DNA from: an uncultured Hyphomonas sp.
GTDB lineage: Bacteria; Pseudomonadota; Alphaproteobacteria; Caulobacterales; Hyphomonadaceae
DNA length: 64,000 nucleotides
Direction of reading: 5' to 3'
Assembly (NCBI RefSeq): GCF_963678195.1
Contig: NZ_OY782759.1
Coordinates: forward strand, 1,674,001 to 1,738,000
This document shows positions 35,946 through 45,005 of this stretch, piece by piece (position 1 is the stretch's first letter; each line of letters opens with the position of its first letter). Below the pieces are notes generated by a model. The model had not been told where the DNA came from. It searched no databases and was given only the letters and a program-made list of their open reading frames with translations. The translations under genes were made by a program, and so were the position numbers.

Positions 35946-37697
35946 TTTCGGGACAGTTGTCATCAGGGTCGCCTCATAGGGCAACTGGCTGGACGTCGCG
36001 CGGCTGACCGCATCGATCCGGTCGATCAGATTTTCCTCCAGAATGTCCAGCTTGCGGGCACGGACACCGGCGACGGTGAGGATTTCGTGGTCCAGCACTT
36101 GCCATTCATCCCGGTTCGGGTCGTAGGCGGGCCATTCAGGCAGGCCGGGGCCATTGGGATCGCCCGTCCGGGCAAAATTGGTCCAGTAGGCCTGCATGGT
36201 TTCGGCCAGCTTCTCATCCTTGTCGGACATGGGCAGGAGCGGTGAAGCGGATCCGAAGACGAACGGGATTTCCGAGCCGTGATAGGCGCCGATCGATTGC
36301 GCCCGGGTCGGCGTGGCGCGGGTGAAGAAATACATCCATGTCGGATTGCCGGCGGTGGCATTTGCCTTGCCGAGGAAACGCATGTGAACGCCGAACATGT
36401 CATCGCCGAGCATGTCGGTTGCGCCTTCATCCCAGGTTTCCAGCGTGTCCATGCCATAAAGCGCTTCGAGGGCTTTCGCCTGGTTTTCTCCAAACACTTC
36501 AGCGAGGCGTTGCTCGCGCTCCTCCATGGGTCCGGTGATGCCGCGTGCCAGGACGGTGGGGGACTGGAAGCCTGAGTAAAACAGGCTGCCCTCATCGGCA
36601 TTGTAGCCGGCCAGGACGGGGACGTCCGCCACATTGCCGGCCCGGATTGTCGCGCCAACCGTATCGGGCAGGATCTTGTCATCGACATTGGGCAGGAAAT
36701 AGCCGGCAAGGTCAGCCCGCTGTTCGGCGCGGGTGATGATCGAGGCAGCTGGAATGGAGCGAAGTTCGGCAGCGGTTGCCGTCCTGTCCACGAATGTGCT
36801 GAGGAATTCCTCGCCAACCGACTCCATGCTGCGGGAGCCGGGCAGAGGCGCTTCAGACAGGTAGTTGGCGTTGTAGCTGCTGCTGCCGCTTTCGAGGATG
36901 GCCTTGTGATAGAGGCCGCCAGCGATGGTAGATGCCATCAGCTCACTGACAGACTGGGCGCCTGCGCTTTCCCCGAAGATGGTCACATTGTCCGGATCGC
37001 CGCCAAAAGAGCGGATATTGTCACGCACCCATCGCAATGCGGCGGCCTGGTCCATCAGGCCATAATTGCCGGAGGTTCCTGCCTCTTCCGTGAGGGCCGG
37101 GTGGGCCATGTAGCCGAAGGGGCCAAGGCGGTAATTAAACGTGACCAGCACGACGCCGTTTTCGACCAGGGCATTCGCCTGATAGAATTCCGACGAGCCC
37201 GCACCTGCCTGGTGGCTGCCACCATGGATCCAGACCATGACCGGAAGCAGTGTGTCATTGCCGATATTGGACGTGCGGACGTTAATGAACAAACAGTCTT
37301 CCGCCTCCGCCGGGGCAGGCATGGCGGACATGTATTTCTTCGCGGCGAAACGCTTCCAGCCGGGAAGGCCTGCGCCGTCGATGATCCCGTTGACAAAGCC
37401 ATTCATCCCCTTGCGGACCTGAATGCACTCGGCGCCGTATTCGCGGACATCGCGGGGCATCGCGCCCCATTGTGGCGGCGCACCCGGCGCAGCCCAGCGG
37501 CGTGCAGACGCGTAGGGGATGCCGTTGAATACCTGAATGTCGGAATTGTCAGCGTCTATGCCGCCCAGAACGAGGCCCTGGTTAATGCGCAAAGGTTCCG
37601 CCAAAGCGAGAGGCTTTGCCGGAGCGGTCATTGTGAACCATCCCCACACACCGGCCGCTATCAGCAGCAAAAACAGAACAATACTAAGGCGCTTCAT
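35931..37697 (-). CDS. Type-B carboxylesterase
   Basis: A 588-residue carboxylesterase type-B with an N-terminal signal or anchor helix (MKRLSIVLFLLLIAAGVWGW). Oxyanion motif WIHGGS, nucleophile in GESAGAQS (about residue 245), Glu in AGYNADEGS and His in GAYHGSEIPFVFG complete the triad. It is related to, but more diverged than, the esterase pair at the left end. Start ATG 37697 is chosen for the signal sequence and GGGTAG upstream. It is a single gene whose upstream region holds two GGTGWCACC palindromes, and its 3' end overlaps msrC. The ester substrate is unknown. Confidence 0.92.
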   Translation of the reverse strand: MKRLSIVLFLLLIAAGVWGWFTMTAPAKPLALAEPLRINQGLVLGGIDADNSDIQVFNGIPYASARRWAAPGAPPQWGAMPRDVREYGAECIQVRKGMNGFVNGIIDGAGLPGWKRFAAKKYMSAMPAPAEAEDCLFINVRTSNIGNDTLLPVMVWIHGGSHQAGAGSSEFYQANALVENGVVLVTFNYRLGPFGYMAHPALTEEAGTSGNYGLMDQAAALRWVRDNIRSFGGDPDNVTIFGESAGAQSVSELMASTIAGGLYHKAILESGSSSYNANYLSEAPLPGSRSMESVGEEFLSTFVDRTATAAELRSIPAASIITRAEQRADLAGYFLPNVDDKILPDTVGATIRAGNVADVPVLAGYNADEGSLFYSGFQSPTVLARGITGPMEEREQRLAEVFGENQAKALEALYGMDTLETWDEGATDMLGDDMFGVHMRFLGKANATAGNPTWMYFFTRATPTRAQSIGAYHGSEIPFVFGSASPLLPMSDKDEKLAETMQAYWTNFARTGDPNGPGLPEWPAYDPNRDEWQVLDHEILTVAGVRARKLDILEENLIDRIDAVSRATSSQLPYEATLMTTVPKSGDE

Positions 37698-38176
37698 GTA
37701 ATCTACCCGCCCCCGACTTCGTGCAAACACTATACCAGACGACTAGGGGGTGTCACCGAGTTGTCGCCTTGTTTAACCATGAGAATCCAACCGGCGTGTT
37801 AACATGGCCACAAGTTGGTGACACCGGCCGCAACCGTTGGGTCGTCTGTCGTGCCTTATGGCGCAGTTAACCGGGAGGAAGCGTATGAAAGGCTGTGGTT
37901 GCACTTCTGGTCTGCGAAGGTTGGGAATCTCTTCAGGTCATTGAAATCAAAAAACATATTGGGATGCCTGCGTTGCTGGCCGAGCTGTGCCGGTTTTCCC
38001 GGAACGTAAGCAGGGCGGGCGTATACGAGATTGGCTGAAATTGAAGACGCACTTTGCGCTCCGTGATCAGAGTGTGCGCAATTTGGCGGCAACGAGCCGG
38101 TGGCCAGACGTCCTGTGCAAGCCAGGGGCGATCCGCTCACCGGTTGCTCGCGCTTCAGGCGAATGCTTGTGCGTGT
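37698..38176. other. Intergenic region without a supported gene
   Basis: About 480 bases upstream of the esterase and downstream of the DUF1330 gene. The palindrome pair at 37749-37825 is the only structure noted. Open frames at 37815-38009 and 37987-38292 lack ribosome-binding sites and any recognisable family and are not called. Confidence 0.45.
37749..37825. promoter_or_regulatory. Paired GGTGWCACC palindromes
   Basis: GGTGTCACC (37749-37757) and GGTGACACC (37817-37825) are odd palindromes and also exact complements of each other, separated by 59 bases. They lie 52-128 bases upstream of the esterase start, where a repressor loop or activator tandem could bind. Confidence 0.4.
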
Positions 38177-38596
38177 TTAGAGGACACCTTCCGCCCGGAT
38201 TGGGCGGGTTGTCAGCAATTCCTGGCAGAGGAGTCCGGCCTCACGGTGACTGGCCATGGATTTGTAGTCGGGGTGGTTCAGGGTGGCGATGAAGGCTTTG
38301 CGGTCCGGGAAGAACATCACCATGACGGCGTCCCAGTCTCCATTGCCGATAAAGTAGCGCTCGACTTCTCCCATCAGCAGGCACCGTCCGCCCACTTCGG
38401 CGGCGGCGATACCGAAAGCGTCGGCATAGCGCTGGTAGGCGGCCGCGCCCGGTTCATCGTTTCCGAATTCCGGGTCTTCCGGCCGGTATTCGGCTTTGAC
38501 GCGGAATTTCAGGATGTTCACCTGTGCGATCGGCCCATCATGGGGATCATCCCGGAAAGCGCGGAACTGGTCGGCAGAGGGTTGGAAGGCGGGCAT
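38177..38596 (-). CDS. DUF1330-like protein
   Basis: A 139-residue soluble protein of the DUF1330/dimeric alpha-beta-barrel type. Typical parts are the early QVNILKFR strand, AYQRYADAFG helix, the GDWDAVMVMFFPDRKAFIA region around residue 90 and NHPDYKSMASHREAGL. DUF1330 members are small ferredoxin-like-fold dimers of unknown function. GAGGAG precedes the ATG. It is the last gene of the S9 peptidase/small membrane protein/NUDIX unit, 11 bases after the NUDIX stop. No active-site assignment is possible. Confidence 0.8.
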   Translation of the reverse strand: MPAFQPSADQFRAFRDDPHDGPIAQVNILKFRVKAEYRPEDPEFGNDEPGAAAYQRYADAFGIAAAEVGGRCLLMGEVERYFIGNGDWDAVMVMFFPDRKAFIATLNHPDYKSMASHREAGLLCQELLTTRPIRAEGVL

Positions 38597-38607
38597 GGCA
38601 GGCTCCT

Positions 38608-39177
38608 CTATGGGGTTTCTGACGGGCGCAGTTCCGGATGGCGCGTCAGGAAGCGTTCGGCATAGAACAGGGCTGCGGCATGCAGCGCATGTTGAACTTC
38701 CAGTGCGCCATAGTCCAGGAATTCTGTATACGGCATTTCAAGCACTTCGATTTCCTCATTGGGATCGAGGGACTGAGTGCTGGTCGGTTCGCAGCCGAGC
38801 GCGAGGTAATAGTGCAGCCGGTTGTTTTGTGTTGCGGGATTTGGATAGCAGGTTCCGACATGGTGCATGGCACGGGCCGTATATCCTGTCTCTTCCCGCA
38901 ATTCCCGGGCCCCGACAGATGGCCAGTCCGTTTCGCCCGGATCGGACACGCCTCCTGGCAGGCCGAGCGTGAACACGCCGCCGGCGTGCCGGTATTCCCG
39001 GACGAGAACGACGTTACCAGCATCTGTTAGCGGAATGACCGTGACCCAGTCCGTGAGTTCGGTGACATGGTAGGCCTCGACGATATGCCCGTCATCCCGA
39101 ATGCATCGATCCGTACGCAGGCCCATGAAGCGGTCTCGCATGACCTGTTTCGATGAGAGGATTGTCCAGGGCTTCAT
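38608..39177 (-). CDS. NUDIX hydrolase, ADP-ribose pyrophosphatase-like
   Basis: A 189-residue NUDIX hydrolase that would cleave a nucleoside diphosphate linked to another moiety. The Nudix box is visible from GGVSDPGE to RELREETGY (about residues 77-101). Counting shows eight residues between the first Glu and the RE pair, instead of the consensus seven. Catalytic glutamates of REL-REE are all present. The surroundings (WVTVIPLTDAGNVVLVREYRH) fit the ADP-ribose/NDP-sugar pyrophosphatase group. The gene sits one base after the small membrane protein and upstream of the DUF1330 gene. Confidence 0.88.
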   Translation of the reverse strand: MKPWTILSSKQVMRDRFMGLRTDRCIRDDGHIVEAYHVTELTDWVTVIPLTDAGNVVLVREYRHAGGVFTLGLPGGVSDPGETDWPSVGARELREETGYTARAMHHVGTCYPNPATQNNRLHYYLALGCEPTSTQSLDPNEEIEVLEMPYTEFLDYGALEVQHALHAAALFYAERFLTRHPELRPSETP

Positions 39178-39178
39178 G

Positions 39179-39400
39179 TCATTTCACCAATGTCATCCGG
39201 GCCAGCTTGGCGAGCAGAACGGCCCAGGGAAGGGCGTGAAAGCAGAGATCGAAAATATCGACTGGTTTCTGCAGCGTCCCATTCGCCAGCATTTTGATCT
39301 TCTCCCAGATGTGCGGCTCTGGAAAGAATGGCGCGAGGCCAAGTGTCAGGCATCCAAAGATGACCAGTATAAGGGGCAGTCTGTCGAGGAAGTCGAGCAT
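39179..39400 (-). CDS. Small conserved membrane protein
   Basis: A 73-residue protein with an N-terminal helix (LPLILVIFGCLTLGLAPF, residues 8-25) and a C-terminal helix (FHALPWAVLLAKLARMTL). The middle HIWEKIKMLANGTLQKPVDI-type sequence is recognisable from short proteins sometimes labelled 'RND transporter' in databases; that label is not supported by any pump feature. GGCGGAG precedes the ATG. It sits 12 bases after the S9 peptidase and one base before the NUDIX gene, so it is translated as part of the operon. The function is unknown. Confidence 0.75.
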   Translation of the reverse strand: MLDFLDRLPLILVIFGCLTLGLAPFFPEPHIWEKIKMLANGTLQKPVDIFDLCFHALPWAVLLAKLARMTLVK

Positions 39401-39412
39401 GGTTTCTCCGCC

Positions 39413-41713
39413 TCAAGGCTGGTCTGAACCTGAGGGTTTCAGGTGCCGGTCAAGAAAATCCAGCCGGGTCTTCATCAAATGTGTCTGCAGCGCTTCACCG
39501 CGGATGCCGTGGCGCTGTCCCGGATAGGTCATCAGTTCAAACCGCTTGCCGTTCTCCTGCAGGATCGTCATCAGGCGGGTCGTGTTGTCGAAAGTGACAT
39601 TGTCGTCCGCCATGCCGTGCATCAGCAAGAGGGGTGTGGTCAGGTTTGCGGCATAAGGGAGGACGCCAGAGGCTGCATAACCCTCAGGATTGTTCTCCGG
39701 CGTTCCCATGTAACGCTCCGTATAGAATGTATCGTAGAGGCTCCAGTCCGTGACCGGCGCGCCAGCGGCTGCGGCGGCGAAGGTGCCTTCGGGTGCCTGC
39801 AGGATAGTCATCAGCGTCATGTATCCTCCATAGGACCAGCCCTGAATGCCGATTTTGCCTGCATCCACGAAGGGCTGGGACTTCAGCCACTCTACACCGG
39901 CCAGTTGGTCCCGGACTTCAGGTCCGCCGGTGCGGCGGTGAATGACATTCTCGAATTTACGACCGCGATTGTCGCTGCCGCGATTGTCCAGCCTGAATAT
40001 GATGTAGCCCCGCCGCGCGAGGAACTGGTCCGACATGCTGCCCCAGGATCGTGACACGGTCTGCACATGCGGGCCGCCATAGACTTCGACGATCACCGGA
40101 TATTTCCTGGACGGATCGAACGCCGGAGGTTTCAGGATTGAGTAATGAAGGTCTTGTCCGTCTTCGGCTTTCAAGGTGCCGTATTCGGGAACCACATGAC
40201 CCGCCTTGTACGGTGCATAGGGGTGGTGTGCGTCAAGCGCGTTCTCTTCAATCCAGCCGAGAAGTGTTCCATCCATCCGGTAAAGCCCGGTCTGTGGCGG
40301 ATGTTCCGGAGAGGATGATGTGCCGACGAAGGTTTTCCGGTCCGGGCTGATCCGGACGTCCCACGTTTTTCCGGCTTCTGTTATGCGTTTGGGAGTGCCC
40401 GGGCCGCCCTGTGGATCCAGAGATATGCTGTATAGGTGGCGTTCGAGAACCGTGTCAGCGTAACCCGAGTAATAGAGCGCTGTTCCGTCGTCGGAAACCG
40501 TCTCCACAGAGTCGACCACCTGGCCTGCAGGGGTGACGAGAATAACTTCTTTTTGTCCTGAAGGTGGCAGGATGGCCGCCTGGCGTACTCCGCTGTCTTC
40601 CGTGGTGATAAGGAAGCGCCCGTCTGGTAGTTCCCGGAAGTCCTTGGAGAGATTTACCCATACCGGGTTTCGTTCCGTATAGGGAGACCAGACACGCCAG
40701 GGCAGGGAGTCGGTCCTGTTGTACCTGATCTCCGTCTGGTCCCGGTTGACGGTCTGGAACCACAGGCTGCCGCTCGTCCAGTTTACACGCGCAAGGTAGG
40801 TGTCAGGGCCTGTTTCGAATATCCGGTCGGTTCGCTCTTTCACGAGGTCGTTCACGAATAAGGCGACCCGCGCATTTGGCCGTCCAGCCCTTGGGTAGCG
40901 TTGCTCGACAACAGTCACCTTGTCAGCCTCGATGTCAAAACGGGGGACTATGTCCACACCCTTTTCGTTCACCTCAGTGAAAGCGACGTAGCGTTCGTCC
41001 GGGCTCCACCAATATCCGGTGAAGCGTTTCATTTCTTCCTGTGCAACGAACTCTGACACACCATAGCTGATCGCCTGGTCCGGATCTGCGGCAGGTGTCA
41101 GGCGGGTTTCCTTTCCTGTGGCGAGGTGGATCGCAAAGACCGCGCCTTCCCGTATGAAGCTGACATAATTACCGCGTGGGGAGATCCGGCCGTCGTATTC
41201 GAAGGCGTCCGTGTCCGTCAGCTGTTTCACGACCGGGCCGTTCGTGGTCAGCGTAACGAGGTGCAGGTCGCCGGCGATCGGCACGAGAATCGTATCGGCC
41301 GTTCCCCAGACATAGTCGGCGATACCCACCGTGCCTGCGATCCGTTTGCGTTCGCGGAGGGCTTTTTCCTCCTCGGACAGATCGACCGTTTCAGGCTCCA
41401 GGAGCTTGGAATCGACCAGCATGCTCTGCTCGCCCGTGGTTACGTCGAATTGCCAGAGGTCGAACCGGTTTTGCTCTCCTGTGCGGGACTTGAGAAATGT
41501 AACACGCGTTCCGTCCGGAGAGTATTTGACCAATCGGGCCACTGGTCCGGACAGGGAGGGTGAGGCGTACAGGCGTTCCAGCGGCAGCGTATAGGGCGTA
41601 TCGGTCAATATTTCGGTCTCCGATGTGTTCGCTGGCGACTGGGCCTGCGAGTGAAATGAGGGGAGAAAAAATGCGGTGAGGACGGTGAACAGGGTGTAAA
41701 TCGTACGTTTCAT
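39413..41713 (-). CDS. S9-family peptidase, dipeptidyl-peptidase IV-like
   Basis: A 766-residue exported serine peptidase: signal peptide to FHSQAQS, N-terminal beta-propeller (DPP IV-type, residues about 50-480) and C-terminal alpha/beta hydrolase. The nucleophile is in GWSYGGYM (about residue 627), Asp in MHGMADDNV and His in YPGQRHGI. EEMKRFTGYWWSPDERYVAF near residue 230 contains the Glu motif that anchors the substrate N-terminus in DPP IV enzymes. It would remove N-terminal X-Pro dipeptides in the periplasm. It is the first gene of a four-gene unit. Confidence 0.93.
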   Translation of the reverse strand: MKRTIYTLFTVLTAFFLPSFHSQAQSPANTSETEILTDTPYTLPLERLYASPSLSGPVARLVKYSPDGTRVTFLKSRTGEQNRFDLWQFDVTTGEQSMLVDSKLLEPETVDLSEEEKALRERKRIAGTVGIADYVWGTADTILVPIAGDLHLVTLTTNGPVVKQLTDTDAFEYDGRISPRGNYVSFIREGAVFAIHLATGKETRLTPAADPDQAISYGVSEFVAQEEMKRFTGYWWSPDERYVAFTEVNEKGVDIVPRFDIEADKVTVVEQRYPRAGRPNARVALFVNDLVKERTDRIFETGPDTYLARVNWTSGSLWFQTVNRDQTEIRYNRTDSLPWRVWSPYTERNPVWVNLSKDFRELPDGRFLITTEDSGVRQAAILPPSGQKEVILVTPAGQVVDSVETVSDDGTALYYSGYADTVLERHLYSISLDPQGGPGTPKRITEAGKTWDVRISPDRKTFVGTSSSPEHPPQTGLYRMDGTLLGWIEENALDAHHPYAPYKAGHVVPEYGTLKAEDGQDLHYSILKPPAFDPSRKYPVIVEVYGGPHVQTVSRSWGSMSDQFLARRGYIIFRLDNRGSDNRGRKFENVIHRRTGGPEVRDQLAGVEWLKSQPFVDAGKIGIQGWSYGGYMTLMTILQAPEGTFAAAAAGAPVTDWSLYDTFYTERYMGTPENNPEGYAASGVLPYAANLTTPLLLMHGMADDNVTFDNTTRLMTILQENGKRFELMTYPGQRHGIRGEALQTHLMKTRLDFLDRHLKPSGSDQP

Positions 41714-41846
41714 GCTTGCGAACCTAGCCGGGCGGTCGATTGATTGTCATCAGATGTTGCTCACCAGTTTGGCAGGTTTGGATTTTTTCTACACAGACTG
41801 CTTTCGCCCCCTAGCCAAGCGTGGACCTCACAATAAAGTAAGACCC

Positions 41847-42479
41847 ATGATGAATGGGGTGGGATTGTTTCAGCAAGCAATAGCCCTGGTCGCCTCGGGC
41901 AGAGGCGGCAACGCCCTTCTTCGTGGTGCCGATATGATGCGCCGCGCCGCTGATTTCGGACATGTTGCAGCTGCAAACAATTACGGGGCCATGCTCCATG
42001 CTGGACGGGGCGTGCGTCAGGACTTGGTCGGCGCGCGAGCCTACTACCATCAGGCCGCCAGTGCAGGGCTTCCTATCGGTCTGTTTAATATGGGTTTTAT
42101 GTGCTTCCATGGCCTCGGAGGGCCGGTGGATCATAAACGGGCCCGGTTCCTGTTTCTCAGGGCGGCGCAACAGGATGAGACGGATGCCATCACTTATCTT
42201 GGCCTGATGCTGATGTCCGGGCAGGGCGGCTCGGCCGACCCGCGCGCCGCGCGTGCCTGGTGGAGCCGTGGTGCCTCACTCGGGAACAGCCGGTGCGCTT
42301 TCAATCTCGGGATCGCTCATGCCGGTGGTCATGGGTGCCCGCAGGACCTCGTCAAAGCATGGCGCTGGTTCCGGCAGGCCGAGCGTCTCGGCAATCCGGA
42401 CGCCGAAAGCGAACTTCGCCGGCTCGAATTTGCCATGAGCGATGAAGAGCAGAGCCGGGCATTCCGGCGGGCAAGCTGA
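41847..42479 (+). CDS. Sel1-repeat protein
   Basis: A 210-residue helical repeat protein with four to five Sel1-like repeats (A-x-N-x-G and G-x-G pattern with D-x-x-x-A, e.g. AAANNYGAMLHAGRGVRQD, GLFNMGFMCFHGLGG, AITYLGLMLMSGQGG, CAFNLGIAHAGGHGC). Such repeats mediate protein-protein contacts, often in stress or cell-envelope signalling. The ATG at 41847 (or 41850) starts just before the repeats; an upstream extension to 41712 is less likely. There is no signal peptide, so a cytoplasmic location is expected. The gene is divergent from the S9 peptidase and upstream of ettA. Confidence 0.82.
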   Translation: MMNGVGLFQQAIALVASGRGGNALLRGADMMRRAADFGHVAAANNYGAMLHAGRGVRQDLVGARAYYHQAASAGLPIGLFNMGFMCFHGLGGPVDHKRARFLFLRAAQQDETDAITYLGLMLMSGQGGSADPRAARAWWSRGASLGNSRCAFNLGIAHAGGHGCPQDLVKAWRWFRQAERLGNPDAESELRRLEFAMSDEEQSRAFRRAS

Positions 42480-42565
42480 CCGCAGACATCTGCGCGCTTG
42501 ATTTTATGGGTCGAGTGCGTAACTCAGCGGCGACAAATCTTTCCCTTCAAACAGGATCTTCCGCC

Positions 42566-44230
42566 ATGGCCGGACCTCAATACGTTTACCACATGCAGGG
42601 CCTCACCAAGGTCTATCCAGGTGGCAAGAAGGTGTTTGAAAACATCCACTTGTCTTTCCTGCCTGATGCCAAGATCGGTGTTGTCGGCGTCAATGGTGCG
42701 GGTAAGTCCACGCTGCTGCGCATCATGGCGGGGCAGGATAAGGAATTCATCGGCGAAGCCTGGTCGGCCGATGGTGTGAAAGTCGGTTACCTTCCACAGG
42801 AGCCGAAGCTCGACGAGAGCAAGACCGTTTTCGAGAACATCGCCGCCGCTTGCCCGGAAAAGATGATGCTCGACCAGTTCAATGAAATCTCCGGCAAACT
42901 CGGTGAAGACTATTCCGACGAACTGATGGAGCAGATGACGGAGCTGCAGGAGAAGATCGACGCGGCTGATGCCTGGGACATCGACTCCAAGATCCAGATG
43001 GCCATGGAAGCCCTGCGCTGCCCTGACGACGATGCCGACGTCACCAAGCTCTCCGGCGGTGAAATCCGCCGCGTCGCGATCTGCGCGCTGCTCCTGTCGA
43101 AGCCCGACATGATCCTGATGGACGAACCGACCAACCACCTTGACGCTGAGACAGTCGCCTGGCTCCAGAATTACCTGATCAATTTCCCCGGCTGCGTCAT
43201 CCTCGTGACTCACGACCGTTACTTCCTGGACGACATCACCACCTGGATCCTCGAACTCGACCGGGGCCGCGGCATGCCCTATCAGGGCAACTATTCCGAC
43301 TGGCTGGAGCAGAAAGCCAAACGTATGGAGCAGGAGGCCCGCGAAGAGCGCGGCAAACAACGCTCTCTGGCCAAGGAACTCGAATGGGTCCGTTCCAGCC
43401 CGAAAGCGCGTCAGGCGAAATCCAAGGCGCGTATCCAGTCCTATGAGCAGAAGGCCGCAGAGGCCGAGCGCGAGAAGGTCTCCACCGCTCAGATCCGTAT
43501 TCCGCCCGGCCCGCGCCTCGGCAATGTGGTTCTGGAGGCCGAAGGCCTTCGCAAGGGCTTCGGCAACAACCTCCTGATCGAAGACCTGGACTTCAAATTG
43601 CCGCCAGGCGGTATTGTCGGCGTGATCGGCCCGAACGGTGCCGGTAAGTCGACACTGTTCAAGATGATCCTCGGCCAGGAAGAACCGGATGCTGGCACGC
43701 TGCGCGTCGGCGACACGGTAAAGTTCGGTTATGTCGACCAAAGCCGCAACAAGCTCGACGACAAAAAGAACGTCTGGGAGGAAATCTCCGGCGGGACGGA
43801 TGTCATTGATCTTGGCGGCGTCGAAGTGAACTCGCGCGCCTATGTCGGGGCGTTCAACTTCAAGGGCTCCGACCAGCAGAAAAAGGTCGGCCTGCTCTCC
43901 GGCGGTGAGCGCAACCGTGTGCACCTCGCCAAGATGCTGAAGGAGAGCTCCAACGTCCTCCTGCTCGACGAACCGACCAACGACCTCGACGTGGAAACGC
44001 TGCAGGCGCTGGAAGAGGGCCTGGATGCGTTCCCGGGCTGCGCCGTGATCATCAGCCACGACCGCTGGTTCCTCGACCGGATGGCGACCCACATTCTCGC
44101 CTTCGAGGGCGATTCTCATGTCGAATGGTTCGAGGGCGATTTCTCCTCCTACCTGGAAGACAAGAAGCGCCGTCTGGGTGAGGACGCCGTCAATCCGAAG
44201 CGCCTGAAATTCAAGAAATTCGCGCGTTAG
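42566..44230 (+). CDS. ettA: ABC-F translation factor EttA (energy-dependent translational throttle)
   Basis: A 554-residue ABC-F ATPase, matching the usual EttA length of about 555. It contains two ABC domains: Walker A GVNGAGKST (about residue 40) and GPNGAGKST (about residue 355), signatures LSGGEIRR and LSGGERNR, Walker B DEPTNHLD and DEPTNDLD. The short arm insertion after the first Walker A and the linker rich in Lys/Arg/Glu (residues about 240-310) are as in EttA. It binds the ribosomal E site and gates entry into elongation according to ADP/ATP. ATG 42566 is chosen by family alignment (MAGPQYVYHM). Confidence 0.96.
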   Translation: MAGPQYVYHMQGLTKVYPGGKKVFENIHLSFLPDAKIGVVGVNGAGKSTLLRIMAGQDKEFIGEAWSADGVKVGYLPQEPKLDESKTVFENIAAACPEKMMLDQFNEISGKLGEDYSDELMEQMTELQEKIDAADAWDIDSKIQMAMEALRCPDDDADVTKLSGGEIRRVAICALLLSKPDMILMDEPTNHLDAETVAWLQNYLINFPGCVILVTHDRYFLDDITTWILELDRGRGMPYQGNYSDWLEQKAKRMEQEAREERGKQRSLAKELEWVRSSPKARQAKSKARIQSYEQKAAEAEREKVSTAQIRIPPGPRLGNVVLEAEGLRKGFGNNLLIEDLDFKLPPGGIVGVIGPNGAGKSTLFKMILGQEEPDAGTLRVGDTVKFGYVDQSRNKLDDKKNVWEEISGGTDVIDLGGVEVNSRAYVGAFNFKGSDQQKKVGLLSGGERNRVHLAKMLKESSNVLLLDEPTNDLDVETLQALEEGLDAFPGCAVIISHDRWFLDRMATHILAFEGDSHVEWFEGDFSSYLEDKKRRLGEDAVNPKRLKFKKFAR

Positions 44231-44799
44231 GCGCCGGGCACCTGCCAGTCGGTCTCTACTTCCTCGTCGGGGCTGTCGTAGTCTATTTCCGGTATTTCAT
44301 CCAGCATTTGAGCGTACTCTGTACCCTTTGAGTGGGTCGTGATGGTATCGGCCGCTGACTCACGCCATCCGGCCCTGACGGCTTCTCCCAGCCAGTCAGG
44401 GGCATTGGCGGACTTTCCGCGTTTGCCCCAATATGCCCGGGTGCCGTATCCAATGTGGAGTGTGTGTGGTCCCATATAGTCGACGGCGGCGCCAATGCCT
44501 GTCGCTCCGAGGCGTGCGCAGGCACGAACGAAATCTACAATTGTTTTCTGTTCTTCGGGCACCGTGAAATCCAGCCATTTGCCCGCGGCTTTCACTTGCA
44601 GGTCTGCTGCCATGCCGCGATCATGACGAGTCGACCCCGTGCGTTTCGTGCATTCACCCTTGGGACACTGACCTCCGGACGTGACTCGGATGATGTCGAT
44701 GCCACATTCTTCTGCCGCATTTGTCAGGAGAGTTTTGAGTTCACTGCTGATCGGTAGGTCGCGCGTTTTGCCTTGCGTTTCTTCTCTGATTTCCACCAT
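44227..44799 (-). CDS. M15-like (D-Ala-D-Ala carboxypeptidase-type) peptidase
   Basis: About 190 residues with the zinc motif of the M15/hedgehog peptidase fold: STRHDRGMAADLQ (about residue 58; H and D ligands) and a C-terminal HTLHIGYG (His ligand). VTSGGQCP precedes it as in peptidoglycan-acting M15 enzymes. ATG 44799 follows GGAG; in-frame upstream ATG codons (44811, 44886) are alternatives. There is no signal peptide. The 3' end overlaps the ettA stop by 4 bases. The upstream region is AT-richer than the neighbours, so acquisition from a phage or mobile source is possible but unproven. Confidence 0.68.
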   Translation of the reverse strand: MVEIREETQGKTRDLPISSELKTLLTNAAEECGIDIIRVTSGGQCPKGECTKRTGSTRHDRGMAADLQVKAAGKWLDFTVPEEQKTIVDFVRACARLGATGIGAAVDYMGPHTLHIGYGTRAYWGKRGKSANAPDWLGEAVRAGWRESAADTITTHSKGTEYAQMLDEIPEIDYDSPDEEVETDWQVPGA

Positions 44800-45005
44800 C
44801 TTTTTCTCCATTTTGTGGATATACAGGACTGCCAGATTGCAATCAAAGGTAACATAAATGAGAGTGGACGAGAATGAGAGAAGCAAAATTAGGCCCGCTA
44901 TGCCATCGTGATTTCGCTTAACGGGCGAATAAATGCAAAACCTGCCATCCTGCTTTATGCGATCCGGCGTAAATCTTGCGTTCGGAGGACGTCAGGGAGT
45001 CCGAT

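Noticed and set aside
37815-38292. Two short open frames upstream of the DUF1330/esterase genes
   Set aside because: No initiation signals or recognisable features; one runs into the antisense of the DUF1330 gene.
42524-44119. A 531-codon minus-strand frame across ettA
   Set aside because: Antisense shadow of an unambiguous ABC-F gene.
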